Shown here piece after piece: positions 31,700 through 39,404 of a stretch of 47,761 nt of DNA (position 1 is its first letter; every line of letters starts with the position of its first letter). The notes beneath the pieces are model-generated. The model searched no databases. It worked only from the letters and a program-made list of their open reading frames with translations, and was not told the DNA's origin. Source of the DNA: Streptomyces longispororuber (GTDB lineage: Bacteria > Actinomycetota > Actinomycetes > Streptomycetales > Streptomycetaceae); the NCBI RefSeq assembly GCF_024448165.1, contig NZ_JAMOLN010000052.1:1-47761 (forward strand). Reading direction: 5' to 3'. The translations under genes and the position numbers were made by a program.

Positions 31700-33232
31700 A
31701 TGGCCCGTACCGCACCCCGTCGCCGGGGACTCGTCCCGGCGCTCACCTGCGCCGTCGTACTGCTCGCCGCGTCCTGCACGGGCGACGCCGAGAGCGCCCG
31801 CCCCGCCTCCCCGGGGCGCTGCTCGACCCCGTCGGCCGCGTCGCCCGCTCCCGCGCCCGAGCGGACGGGCGGCGACCGCCGACGCGCCCCGAACCGGGAC
31901 GACTTCGACGGCGACGGCCGGCACGACCTGCTCCTGACGGGCTGGAACAAGAAGCGCGGCGAGGCCTGGGAGCCCAACCGTTCGCTGCTGCTCGGCTCCT
32001 CGTCCGGTGCTCCCGAGGGCCGTCAGGTCTCGCTCACCGACCACTTCCCGGGCATCGACGGCCCGATCATCGGCAATCCGGGGACGCAGGGCGGGCACGT
32101 CGCGTCCCTCACCGGCGATCTGGACGGCGACGGCCGCGCCGACATCCTCCTCACCGCCTACCGGACGAAGCGGAACGGGGACTTCGACCACTACGAGGAG
32201 CAGATCCTGTGGGGCGGCGCGGGCGGGGTCAGCGGGCAGCGTCACCAGCTGCCCGACACCTCGGTGCCGCACCTCGCGATCGGTGACTTCGACGGCGACG
32301 GGCACCTCGACCTGGTGTCGGGGCCGTACCGAGCGGCCGAGGGCGCGACGAGCGAAGTCCGGTGCGCGGCGATCGAGTTCGGCCCGTTCGACCACGCCGA
32401 CGGCAGTCCCGGCCGGCGCCGGTTCATCGACATCACCCAGCGCGGCCGGGTCTACACGGACTCGCTCACCGCGGGCGACTTCGACGGGGACGGCCGCGAC
32501 GAGTTCGTCACCACGGGGGTCCGAGCGGAGGGCAGGGAGACCGAGGACGGCTGGCCGAAGGTGTTCGCCGACGCGTCGTACTACCGCGTGGGCGAGGACC
32601 GTTCGGTGGTGCGGGCCGGCGGGATCGCGGCGCTCGGCCACGGCAAGCAGCTCCCGTACGACCCGGAGGGCGACGAGGGCGGCCAGCCGATCCTCCATCC
32701 GGCCGACGGCCTGGCGGTCGACCGCACGGCCGACTTCGGCGGCAACGGCCGCGTCGACCTGATCCACGACGACAAGGTGGTCTACGGCGGCCCCGCTGGC
32801 CCCGGCACCGGCCGCGCCACGACCGAGCCGCCCGAGGGCCACACCTCGGCGGTGGGCGACGTGAACGGCGACGGCCGCGACGACCTGGTCACCGCCGACT
32901 ACAGGGACCGGCAGAACCAGGTCGGCAACGTCGCGGTCTTCCTGGGCGGGCGCAACGGGCTCGCGACGACCGCCTCGTACACCTTCGACCGCACCGACGT
33001 CGGCATGCCCGGCCTGCCGAGCGAGGACTACGAGCGGGACTACTTCGGCACCGAGCTGGCCCTCGCCGACCTGGACGGCGACGGCTGCGCCGAACTGGCC
33101 GTCGAGACCCACGAGTTCCACTCGCTGCGGCCGGCCCGGCAGGGCGTGTACTGGATCGTGCCGGGCGGCCGGCAGGGGCCGGTCACCGGCCGGGCGTTCC
33201 GGCTCGACGCGTGGCGCATCGGCCGCGACTGA
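31700..33232 (+). CDS. FG-GAP/VCBS repeat lipoprotein (calcium-binding propeller)
   Basis: 510 residues from ATG 31700 (GGAGA upstream; a GTG 13 codons earlier is possible). The signal ends in the lipobox LAASC (Cys about 26). At least seven calcium-loop repeats of the DxDGDGxxD type follow (DFDGDGRHD, DLDGDGRAD, DFDGDGHLD, DFDGDGRDE, the weaker DFGGNGRVD, DVNGDGRDD, DLDGDGCAE), giving one integrin-like beta-propeller. It is surface-anchored and probably binds carbohydrate or protein. No catalytic residues were recognised. Its neighbours give no clear process. Confidence 0.88.
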   Translation: MARTAPRRRGLVPALTCAVVLLAASCTGDAESARPASPGRCSTPSAASPAPAPERTGGDRRRAPNRDDFDGDGRHDLLLTGWNKKRGEAWEPNRSLLLGSSSGAPEGRQVSLTDHFPGIDGPIIGNPGTQGGHVASLTGDLDGDGRADILLTAYRTKRNGDFDHYEEQILWGGAGGVSGQRHQLPDTSVPHLAIGDFDGDGHLDLVSGPYRAAEGATSEVRCAAIEFGPFDHADGSPGRRRFIDITQRGRVYTDSLTAGDFDGDGRDEFVTTGVRAEGRETEDGWPKVFADASYYRVGEDRSVVRAGGIAALGHGKQLPYDPEGDEGGQPILHPADGLAVDRTADFGGNGRVDLIHDDKVVYGGPAGPGTGRATTEPPEGHTSAVGDVNGDGRDDLVTADYRDRQNQVGNVAVFLGGRNGLATTASYTFDRTDVGMPGLPSEDYERDYFGTELALADLDGDGCAELAVETHEFHSLRPARQGVYWIVPGGRQGPVTGRAFRLDAWRIGRD

Positions 33233-33276
33233 CCCCTGCCCGCCGCAGCACCCCACCGGCCCACCACCACCTACAC

Positions 33277-33300
33277 CACACCCACACCCACACCCACACC
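33277..33300 (+). repeat. Microsatellite (CACACC)4
   Basis: Four exact CACACC units just upstream of the ribosome site of the gene at 33315, within an A/C-only stretch from about 33260. Such a C/A-rich leader is unstructured. Confidence 0.85.
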
Positions 33301-33314
33301 GGAGACCGCACCCG

Positions 33315-34472
33315 ATGAACACGCCCCCGTCGCCCCACGAGCCCCTCCTGATCGGCGCCCTCGCCCCCCTCACCCGGCCCGGCTGGACCGAGGCTGGCCG
33401 GCACCTGGTCGCCGGTCTCGAACTGGCCGTGGACGAGGTGAACGACGCCGGCGGGATCGGCGGACGGCCGGTCGAGCTGCTGGTCCGGGACACCGCGGCC
33501 GATCCCGGGCGGGCCACGGCGGCCGTGGACGAGCTGGCCGGTCTGGGCGTGGCCGCGCTGGTCGGCGAGTACCACAGCGTCGTCGCCCGGGCCGCCGCCG
33601 CCCGCGCCGAAGCCGTCGGCGTGCCGTTCCTCTGCTCGTCCGCGGTGCTCGACGCGCTCACCGACGGCCCGGCCGACCGGGTGGCACGGCTCGCCCCGCC
33701 GCAGTCGCGCGGCTGGCGGGTCTACGCGGACTTCCTGGCCGGCGCGGGCCACCGCCATGTCGCGGTCGCGACCCAGCCGAGCGTCTACTGGGCCTCGGGC
33801 GTGCGGATCCTGCGGGGGCGCCTCGCCGAGCACGGCGGCAGCGTCACCGAGCTCGACCTGCGCGAGCTCACCCCCGTGGCCGTCTGCGACGAACTCGCCG
33901 GGCTGGGCGCGACGGCGCTCCTGCTGCTGGCCGGCCATCCGGACCCGGCGGTGCCGGTCGTGCGGGCGGTGCGCGGCGACGCACGCCTGACCGGGATGCT
34001 GCTGGGCGCTCCGGCCGGGCAGCCGGAGTTCACCGAGTGGGTGTCGCTGCTGGGCGCGGACGGGGCGGGCATCCCGTTCCTGCGGTACCTCCCCGAGCGC
34101 CCGGGACCCCTCGCCGAGCGCGTCGGGAAGGCGCTGCGCGAGCGGCTGGCCGAGGCGCCCTCCTTCGTCGCCTTCGAGGGCTACGACGCGGTCCTCGTGC
34201 TCGCCGGTGCGCTGCGCTCGCCCGGTGTGTCCTGGCCGGACGTCACGGCCGAGGGCACGCGCGGCCCGGTCCGGTTCGCGCGCACGCCGGGGATCGGCGT
34301 GTGGCAGTCCACCGGGATGCCCGTCCAGGTCGCCGACCGCGACCCGGCGGAGCCCGGCCGCTTCCGGGTCCTGCACACGGAGCCCAGGGAGCAGGAGAAC
34401 GGGGCGCAGGAGAACGGGGCGCAGGAGAACGGGACACCGGCTACGGCTTCCAGTACGGGTCCCGGCCGCTGA
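33315..34472 (+). CDS. Type I periplasmic-binding-fold protein without signal peptide
   Basis: 385 residues matching branched-chain amino acid/AmiC-type binding proteins: LIGALAPLTRPGWTEAGRHLVAGLELAVDEVNDAGGIGG at the N-terminus in outline, then LVRDTAADPGRA, VGEYHSVVARAAA and FVAFEGYDAVLVLAGAL. It begins directly with the first strand, with no signal or lipobox, so it should stay in the cytoplasm. AmiC of the amide-responsive system is a known cytoplasmic example. There is no cognate transporter nearby. The C-terminal tail has a tandem QENGA repeat. Its last 32 bp overlap the convergent gene. Confidence 0.82.
   Translation: MNTPPSPHEPLLIGALAPLTRPGWTEAGRHLVAGLELAVDEVNDAGGIGGRPVELLVRDTAADPGRATAAVDELAGLGVAALVGEYHSVVARAAAARAEAVGVPFLCSSAVLDALTDGPADRVARLAPPQSRGWRVYADFLAGAGHRHVAVATQPSVYWASGVRILRGRLAEHGGSVTELDLRELTPVAVCDELAGLGATALLLLAGHPDPAVPVVRAVRGDARLTGMLLGAPAGQPEFTEWVSLLGADGAGIPFLRYLPERPGPLAERVGKALRERLAEAPSFVAFEGYDAVLVLAGALRSPGVSWPDVTAEGTRGPVRFARTPGIGVWQSTGMPVQVADRDPAEPGRFRVLHTEPREQENGAQENGAQENGTPATASSTGPGR
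34392..34433 (+). repeat. 15-bp tandem repeat in coding tail (2.8 copies)
   Basis: The unit CAGGAGAACGGGGCG is repeated exactly, encoding QENGAQENGAQENG at the C-terminus of the binding-fold protein. It can vary by slippage without a frameshift. Confidence 0.9.
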
Positions 34473-35028
34473 GGCCGATGACCCGGTCGAGGAGCGGGGC
34501 CTCGTCCGGCACCGGCACGACCGGGCCGAACAGGCCGTCGCGGCCGTCGTCGCCGTCGCCGGCCGGTGTGAGCAGCTGCTGCGCCGCGCGCAGCGCCGCC
34601 TCGTCGGGCACGTACGGCTGGCCGGTGGCCCGCGCCACGTCCCAGCCGTGCACGACCAGTTCGTCGGCGGTGACGAGCCCGGCGACGGCGCCGGGCAGGT
34701 CGAGGCCGCCCGCCCGCGTCATGCCCTGCCAGGCGGCCGGGTCCTGCCAGGCCTCGGCGAGGTCGTCGAGCGCTCTGGGCAGCGCGGCGCGCCAGTCGGG
34801 TCCGAGGTCGGGCAGGGTACTGCCGGGGTCGGTGCCGGTCGCGTCGCCGGCCTCCTTGCGTCCGGTGGCGCGCAGCGCGACGGCCAGGCCGGCGACGTGG
34901 CCGAGCAGATGGCGCACCGCGTACGCGGGGCAAGGGGTGGGCAGGTCGAGCTGTTCCTCGCGGACGCCGTGGGCGAGGCGCGCCACGATGCGGGCCTGCG
35001 GGCCGATGTCCACTGTCGTGTCACTCAT
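34441..35028 (-). CDS. TIGR03086-family metal-binding protein (DinB/mycothiol-dependent-like)
   Basis: 195 residues, a four-helix DinB-like fold of the maleylpyruvate isomerase N-terminal type. Candidate metal-binding His residues are in VRHLLGHVAGL and ELVVHGWDVARATG; the C-terminal DRVIGLSGRDPYW is characteristic of TIGR03086 proteins in actinobacteria. Probable mycothiol- or metal-dependent small-molecule chemistry; substrate unknown. GGAAGGG precedes the ATG, and a hairpin lies directly upstream. Confidence 0.88.
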   Translation of the reverse strand: MSDTTVDIGPQARIVARLAHGVREEQLDLPTPCPAYAVRHLLGHVAGLAVALRATGRKEAGDATGTDPGSTLPDLGPDWRAALPRALDDLAEAWQDPAAWQGMTRAGGLDLPGAVAGLVTADELVVHGWDVARATGQPYVPDEAALRAAQQLLTPAGDGDDGRDGLFGPVVPVPDEAPLLDRVIGLSGRDPYWKP

Positions 35029-35038
35029 GGTGACCCTT

Positions 35039-35062
35039 CCGGTGAGTTCGAGATCTCACCGG
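35039..35062 (-). terminator. Hairpin between the kdgD operon end and the TIGR03086 gene
   Basis: CCGGTGAG and CTCACCGG arms with an eight-base loop, 43 bp beyond the stop of the gene at 35105. It can end the kdgD operon or act as an operator for the TIGR03086 gene 11 bp away. Confidence 0.45.
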
Positions 35063-35104
35063 TGCAGACCGGCCCGCGGCCCGTAACTCATCGGTGCCGT
35101 CCGC

Positions 35105-36265
35105 TCAGAGCTCGGCGAGGGCCTCCGTGACGGCGTCGAGGTCGGCGTCCGAGGCGAGACCCGCGTGGTAGAGCCGCAGCTCGGTGGCGCCCAGCTCGCG
35201 GGCGGCGCGCGCGTCGGCGGCGAGGGTGCCGGGGCTGCCGCCCATGCCGCGGACGACGGTGAGGTTCGCGGCGACCACTCCCCTGCCCTGGGCGGCGAAC
35301 GGGCCGAGGAGTCCCGCGCCGCCGGTGCAGGGCACGACGACGCCGTCGGCGACGGCCAGGATGTGGGCGGGGTCGACGCCCGCGTTGGCGCCGCAGTGGT
35401 ACGAGACCGGGTCGGCGTGCAGGAGTACCTGGAAGCCGTCCGGGGCCGTGTCGCGCACCGCCGCGACGGCCGTCTCCTGGAGGCTGCGGGCGGTCGCGTC
35501 GCGGAAGGCGCGGGTCGCGGTGGCGGTCTCGGCGCCGAGCAGTTTCTCGACGGCGTCCCAGCCGCCGTCGGGCGTCTCGCCGCGCCACACGGGTTCCAGG
35601 GCGGTGCGCACCGACTGCGCCAACGCGTCGGCGTCCAGGCCGTGTCGGCCGTATCCGTCGCGGCAGGACGGGCAGAAGCAGAGCGACATCAGGTACTGCC
35701 CGGCGTCGCCGAGGCCGACCCCGGCCGTCTTGTCGTGGGCGTGCAGGTGCGCGAGGCCGTACCAGCCGAGCGACTCCAGTTCGGTGCCGCGTGCGCCGGG
35801 CCGCGTGGCGGCCTCGGCGGCGAGGTCGACGAGGTAGGCGCGGGTGGCGGGCTGCGCGATGCAGGGGGCCCAGGGGTAGCGGTCGCCGTAGGCGTTGACG
35901 ACGGAGGTGTCCGGACGGTCGGCGCCCAGGCGGGAGTTGTGGGCGAGGACCACCCAGGTGTGGACGTCGAGCCCGGCCGCGGCGAGCGCGTCGGCGGCTT
36001 CGCCGAAGGCGTCACCGGGGGCCCAGTCGCCGGCCGCGTACGGCGCCAGCTCCCGTCCCTTCCAGCGCTGTTCGTCGGCCGGGTAGAGGACGGCGGCGTG
36101 TTCGGCGGTGACGATGCGGTGGTGCGGGTGGCGCGGGGTGAGAGCCCTGGTGGAGTGGTAGGCGGCGGCGAGCGTGACCTGCTGGACGCCGAGGTCCGCG
36201 ATGCGGCGGGCGGCGTCCGGGTCGCCGACGACGTCCCAGGGGTAGACGAAGGCGGAGGTCTTCAC
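35105..36265 (-). CDS. Uncharacterised TIM-barrel-like protein in the kdgD operon
   Basis: 386 residues, soluble. Alternating strand/helix pattern and motifs such as MKTSAFVYPWDVVGD, VHTWVVLAHNSRLG, LESLGWYGLAHLHAHDKTAG and the QVLLHADPVSYHCGAN segment suggest a glycosidase-like (beta/alpha)8 barrel. A Cys pair motif CFCPSCRDGYGRHG (about residues 198-211) could bind a metal. I do not recognise a functionally defined family. Its ATG overlaps the kdgD stop by four bases (ATGA), so it is translated with kdgD; a role in uronate or aldarate metabolism is inferred. Confidence 0.75.
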   Translation of the reverse strand: MKTSAFVYPWDVVGDPDAARRIADLGVQQVTLAAAYHSTRALTPRHPHHRIVTAEHAAVLYPADEQRWKGRELAPYAAGDWAPGDAFGEAADALAAAGLDVHTWVVLAHNSRLGADRPDTSVVNAYGDRYPWAPCIAQPATRAYLVDLAAEAATRPGARGTELESLGWYGLAHLHAHDKTAGVGLGDAGQYLMSLCFCPSCRDGYGRHGLDADALAQSVRTALEPVWRGETPDGGWDAVEKLLGAETATATRAFRDATARSLQETAVAAVRDTAPDGFQVLLHADPVSYHCGANAGVDPAHILAVADGVVVPCTGGAGLLGPFAAQGRGVVAANLTVVRGMGGSPGTLAADARAARELGATELRLYHAGLASDADLDAVTEALAEL

Positions 36266-37206
36266 TCACCGGCTCCTTCCAGCAACTGCTGCCCGCGCTC
36301 GATGAGTTCGGCGAGCTGCTTGACGTGTTCCTCGCGGGGCTCCTGGAGCGGCGGGCGCACCTCGCCGACGTCGAGCCCGCGCAACCGTACCCCGGCCTTC
36401 ACGAGCGCGACCGCGTACCCCTTCCCCTGGTTGCGGAGTTCGACGAGGGGCCGGTAGAAGCCGTCGAGGAGCCGGTTCACGGTGGCGTCGTCGCCCGTGT
36501 TCAGCGCCTTGTGGAAGCCCTGGGCGATGTCGGGCGCGAAGGCGAAGACGGCGGAGGAGTAGAGGGTGACGCCGATGCCGCGGTAGGCGAGCCCGGTGAG
36601 TTCGGCGGTGGGCAGGCCGTTGAAGTAGAGGAACTCCTCCGGGACCTCGGACCGTACGGCGCTGACGATGCGCTGCATCAGGTCCAGGTCTCCGAGGCCG
36701 TCCTTGAGGCCGAGGACCTTGGGGTGGCGGGCGAGCTCGACGACGGTCTCCGGGGTGAACACGGCGTTGTCGCGCTGGTACACGATGAGGTCGAGGGAGG
36801 TCGCGTCGGCCAGCTCCGCGTAGTGCCGGAGCAGGCCCTCCTGGCCGGCCACGACGAGGTAGGGCGGCATCGCCAACAGGCCGTCGGCGCCCGCCCGTTC
36901 GGCCCTGCGCGCGTACTGGACGGCGAGCGCGGTGCCGTACCCGGCGCCCGCGACGACGGGCACCCGGCCGTCCGTCGCCTCGACCGCGGCCGCGACGCAC
37001 TCCTCGAACTCCTCGGGCGCGAGCGCGTGGAACTCGCCGGTGCCGCAGCAGGCGAACACGGCGGCGGCCCCGGCCTCGACGCCGCGCCGCACGTGGGTGC
37101 GGTAGGTGTCGAGGTCCACCGCACCGTCGGGTCCGTACGCGGTCACCGGGAAGAACAGCGGTCCACGGGGGATGCTGAGTCGGGCGGCGAGCGGGGCTGG
37201 CGTCAC
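36262..37206 (-). CDS. kdgD: 5-dehydro-4-deoxyglucarate dehydratase
   Basis: 314 residues from GTG 37206 (GGGAGAG five bases upstream; earlier in-frame ATGs lie in the operator region). DHDPS/NAL-family barrel with the KdgD-type N-terminus RGPLFFPVTAYGPDGAVDLDTY in outline, CCGTGEFHAL, Tyr in IVYQRDN (Y143) and Schiff-base Lys in VLGLKDG (K168). It converts 5-keto-4-deoxyglucarate to alpha-ketoglutaric semialdehyde with loss of water and CO2. The product is the substrate of the dehydrogenase at 3458-5008. It is divergent from uronate dehydrogenase, the entry enzyme of the same pathway. Confidence 0.9.
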   Translation of the reverse strand: MTPAPLAARLSIPRGPLFFPVTAYGPDGAVDLDTYRTHVRRGVEAGAAAVFACCGTGEFHALAPEEFEECVAAAVEATDGRVPVVAGAGYGTALAVQYARRAERAGADGLLAMPPYLVVAGQEGLLRHYAELADATSLDLIVYQRDNAVFTPETVVELARHPKVLGLKDGLGDLDLMQRIVSAVRSEVPEEFLYFNGLPTAELTGLAYRGIGVTLYSSAVFAFAPDIAQGFHKALNTGDDATVNRLLDGFYRPLVELRNQGKGYAVALVKAGVRLRGLDVGEVRPPLQEPREEHVKQLAELIERGQQLLEGAGE

Positions 37207-37217
37207 GGGCTCTCCCT

Positions 37218-37247
37218 GAACATGTGCCTGAAACATGTGCACGTTTC
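37218..37247. promoter_or_regulatory. Repeat/dyad operator region in front of kdgD
   Basis: AACATGTGC is repeated at 37219-37227 and 37232-37240 (13-bp spacing). GAAACATGTGCACGTTTC (37230-37247) is an imperfect dyad with GAAAC/GTTTC arms, similar in form to uronate-regulator sites. It lies 12-41 bp upstream of the start codon, where a repressor would block translation initiation or elongation. Confidence 0.5.
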
Positions 37248-37322
37248 TGATCCGCGTCTATATTTCTGAACGCGCTCACCGTAAGCCGCCCTCCAGGAGG
37301 CGGTCAAGCGTCCGAACTCGCC

Positions 37323-37395
37323 GCATTCACACGACTCTTGACGGGCCGGACGGCCGCTCCTTAGCGTTGCCTCTCGCATCCATGAATGTGAATGC
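37323..37395 (+). promoter_or_regulatory. udh promoter bracketed by a 9-bp inverted repeat
   Basis: TTGACG (37338-37343), 18 bases, TAGCGT (37362-37367): a good vegetative-type promoter. GCATTCACA (37323-37331) and TGTGAATGC (37387-37395) are exact inverted copies on either side, 64 bp apart, well placed for looping or paired repressor binding. Confidence 0.6.
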
Positions 37396-37421
37396 AGCTC
37401 ACGGACACGGAGACCACGCGC

Positions 37422-38285
37422 ATGTCTGCCCTTCCCGGCACCCCGACGCCCCCCGGGCCCCGCACGATCCTGCTCACCGGCGCCGCCGGCGGCCTCGGCA
37501 CCCTGATGCGGGACCTGCTGCCGCAGCACGGCTACGACCTGCGCCTGCTCGACGTGCGCCCCGTCGAGGACGCGCCCGACGCGATCGTCGCCGACCTCAA
37601 CGACACGGCGGCGCTGCGCGAGGCGGTGCGCGGGGTGGACGGCGTGCTGCACCTCGCCGGGATCTCCCTGGAGTCCACCTTCGACAAGATCCTCGAGTCG
37701 AACATCAAGGGCACCTACCAGCTGTACGAGGCGGTGCGCGAGGAGACGGCGTCGCGCGCGGACGGCACGGGCCCGCGGATCGTCTTCGCCTCCTCGAACC
37801 ACGCGATCGGCTACACCCCGCGCCCGCGCGTGGAGGACGGCGCCCCCCTCGTCCCGGTGGAGACGCTGCGCCGCCCCGACACCTTCTACGGCCTGTCGAA
37901 GTCGTTCGGCGAGGACCTCGCCCAGTTCTACTGGGACGAGCACGGCGTGGAGACGGTGTCGGTCCGCATCGGGTCCTGCTTCAAGGAGCCGACCGACGTC
38001 CGCATGATGTCGGTGTGGATGAGCCCGGCCGACGGCGCCCGGCTGTTCCACGCGGCCCTGTCCGCCGAGAAGGTCGGGCACACGGTCGTCTACGGTTCGT
38101 CCGCCAACACCCGCGTCTGGTGGGACCTCTCCAGCGCCCGCGCCCTCGGCTACGCGCCGCAGGACGACTCCGAGGTGTACGCGGAGAAGCTCCTCGCCGA
38201 GCACGGCCCGCTCAGCGACGACAACCCGGCCCACCGCTTCATGGGCGGCCGTTTCATCAACGACCCGCCGATCTGGCCGTACTGA
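37422..38285 (+). CDS. udh: Uronate dehydrogenase
   Basis: 287 residues from ATG 37422 (GGAG about nine bases upstream; ATG 37392 lacks a site). An extended SDR fold: NAD-binding TGAAGGLG (19-26), Asp in LLDVRP, active-site YGLSK (Y156, K160), SSNHAIGYTP, and VSVRIGSCFKEPTDVRMMS, which is highly characteristic of bacterial uronate dehydrogenases. It oxidises D-galacturonate or D-glucuronate to the aldarolactone with NAD+, the first step of the oxidative pathway fed by the pectinases in this window. It is divergent from kdgD. Confidence 0.93.
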   Translation: MSALPGTPTPPGPRTILLTGAAGGLGTLMRDLLPQHGYDLRLLDVRPVEDAPDAIVADLNDTAALREAVRGVDGVLHLAGISLESTFDKILESNIKGTYQLYEAVREETASRADGTGPRIVFASSNHAIGYTPRPRVEDGAPLVPVETLRRPDTFYGLSKSFGEDLAQFYWDEHGVETVSVRIGSCFKEPTDVRMMSVWMSPADGARLFHAALSAEKVGHTVVYGSSANTRVWWDLSSARALGYAPQDDSEVYAEKLLAEHGPLSDDNPAHRFMGGRFINDPPIWPY

Positions 38286-38347
38286 CCGCCGGTCTCGCGG
38301 CCCGCTTCCGCCGTACGGGACTTAAGTCATGATTTCCGGCATTCCGG

Positions 38348-38370
38348 CCGGGCATCACTGAGATGCCCGG
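38348..38370 (+). terminator. Terminator after udh
   Basis: CCGGGCATC and GATGCCCGG form a perfect 9-bp stem with an ACTGA loop, 62 bp after the udh stop. Confidence 0.65.
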
Positions 38371-38428
38371 TCATGTCCGGGCAGCCATGACGCCCGACGG
38401 AACCCGGACACGGAAGCAGGACCCCTTC

Positions 38429-39256
38429 ATGCCGCCCACACCCCGCCCCGCCGCCGCCCCGCACCCGCCCGTCGCCTTCGGCACGGCGCCTCCCGAGGAG
38501 CTGGCGGACCTGGCCGTGGACGCGATCACGCAGGAGATCTTCCTGGCGCCGAAACCGGGGCTGCTCGACCCCCGGGCGCACGCGCCCACATCGGCCGCGT
38601 TCCGCTCCCTCGCGGGCACCGGCGACCTGCTCAGGGAAGCCTTCCTGGACGCGGCCGAGGCGGGTGCGGACATCGGCCGGCTGGACGCGGCCTGCCGCCG
38701 GGCGCAGGGCGCCGTCCCCCAGGTGGCGTCCGACGACGGGCTCGACCGGGCGAGCCGCGTCCTGTGTCTGCTGGTGGCCGGCTGCGCCCACGGCGCCGAC
38801 GGCGTGACCGACGCCTGCCGCCTCGCCCTCGACCTCGGCCGGGAGGTCGAACCCACCGGGGCACTGGCCCACGACTACCCGCTGAGCACGGCCGAGAAGG
38901 AAGCCTGTCTGCGCCTCACCCAGGTCCTGCTGCCCACGCTCGACGCGGCCAGGTCCCGGGGCGTCGCCGAGGAGACCGTCCAGCTCGACGCGCTGCTCAC
39001 GTACATCTCCTGGCTGGAGGACGACCGGGTGCTGCGCGAGCACGGCCCGCTCGCCCTGCGCATGATCCAGCGGGACGCGGCAGCGGTGCTGGCCGCGGGC
39101 GGCACCGGCAGCACCGACGGCCGCCACCTGCTGCGCGACATGGACGAGTCGGCCCGCCACTACGGAATCCGCCCCGCGGGCAGCGGCGCCCTCCTCCCGG
39201 CCCTCCTCTTCCTGGGCCTCATGACCCCACCCCAGAACCTCGAAAAGGCGGCGTGA
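38429..39256 (+). CDS. CitG/MdcB-like (triphosphoribosyl-dephospho-CoA synthase family) protein
   Basis: 275 residues from ATG 38429 (AGGA upstream; the earlier ATG 38363 lies in the udh terminator). All-helical. ITQEIFLAPKPGLLDPRAH (about 29-47) resembles the EV-x-PKPGLVD signature of CitG, and later TYISWLEDDRVLREHG and LPALLFLG fit the family in outline. CitG makes the prosthetic group of citrate or malonate lyase/decarboxylase acyl carriers. No such lyase genes are nearby, and the usual H-x-D motif after the signature is changed to HAPTSAAF, so the function may differ. Confidence 0.6.
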   Translation: MPPTPRPAAAPHPPVAFGTAPPEELADLAVDAITQEIFLAPKPGLLDPRAHAPTSAAFRSLAGTGDLLREAFLDAAEAGADIGRLDAACRRAQGAVPQVASDDGLDRASRVLCLLVAGCAHGADGVTDACRLALDLGREVEPTGALAHDYPLSTAEKEACLRLTQVLLPTLDAARSRGVAEETVQLDALLTYISWLEDDRVLREHGPLALRMIQRDAAAVLAAGGTGSTDGRHLLRDMDESARHYGIRPAGSGALLPALLFLGLMTPPQNLEKAA

Positions 39257-39404
39257 CCCCGGCCCGGGGGGGGGCGGCCTGGTGACTCCGGCGAGGGCGG
39301 ACCCGGACGGGGCCGGTCGGCGGCTCCCCACTGGCCGCCGCAGGCCATCGCGGTGATCATGTTCGGCACGGCCGTACTTCCCGCGCACTGGAGGCCCGAT
39401 CCGC

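Noticed and set aside
37256..37271. Second IclR site (GTTCAGAAATATAGAC on the minus strand)
   Set aside because: It shares one half-site with the dyad at 5061-5076 but the other half does not match.
37392..37421. Earlier ATG as the udh start
   Set aside because: It falls inside the inverted repeat that brackets the promoter and has no ribosome site; ATG 37422 has GGAG at proper spacing.
38363..38428. Earlier ATG starts of the CitG-like gene
   Set aside because: The first lies inside the udh terminator stem; ATG 38429 has a better ribosome site.
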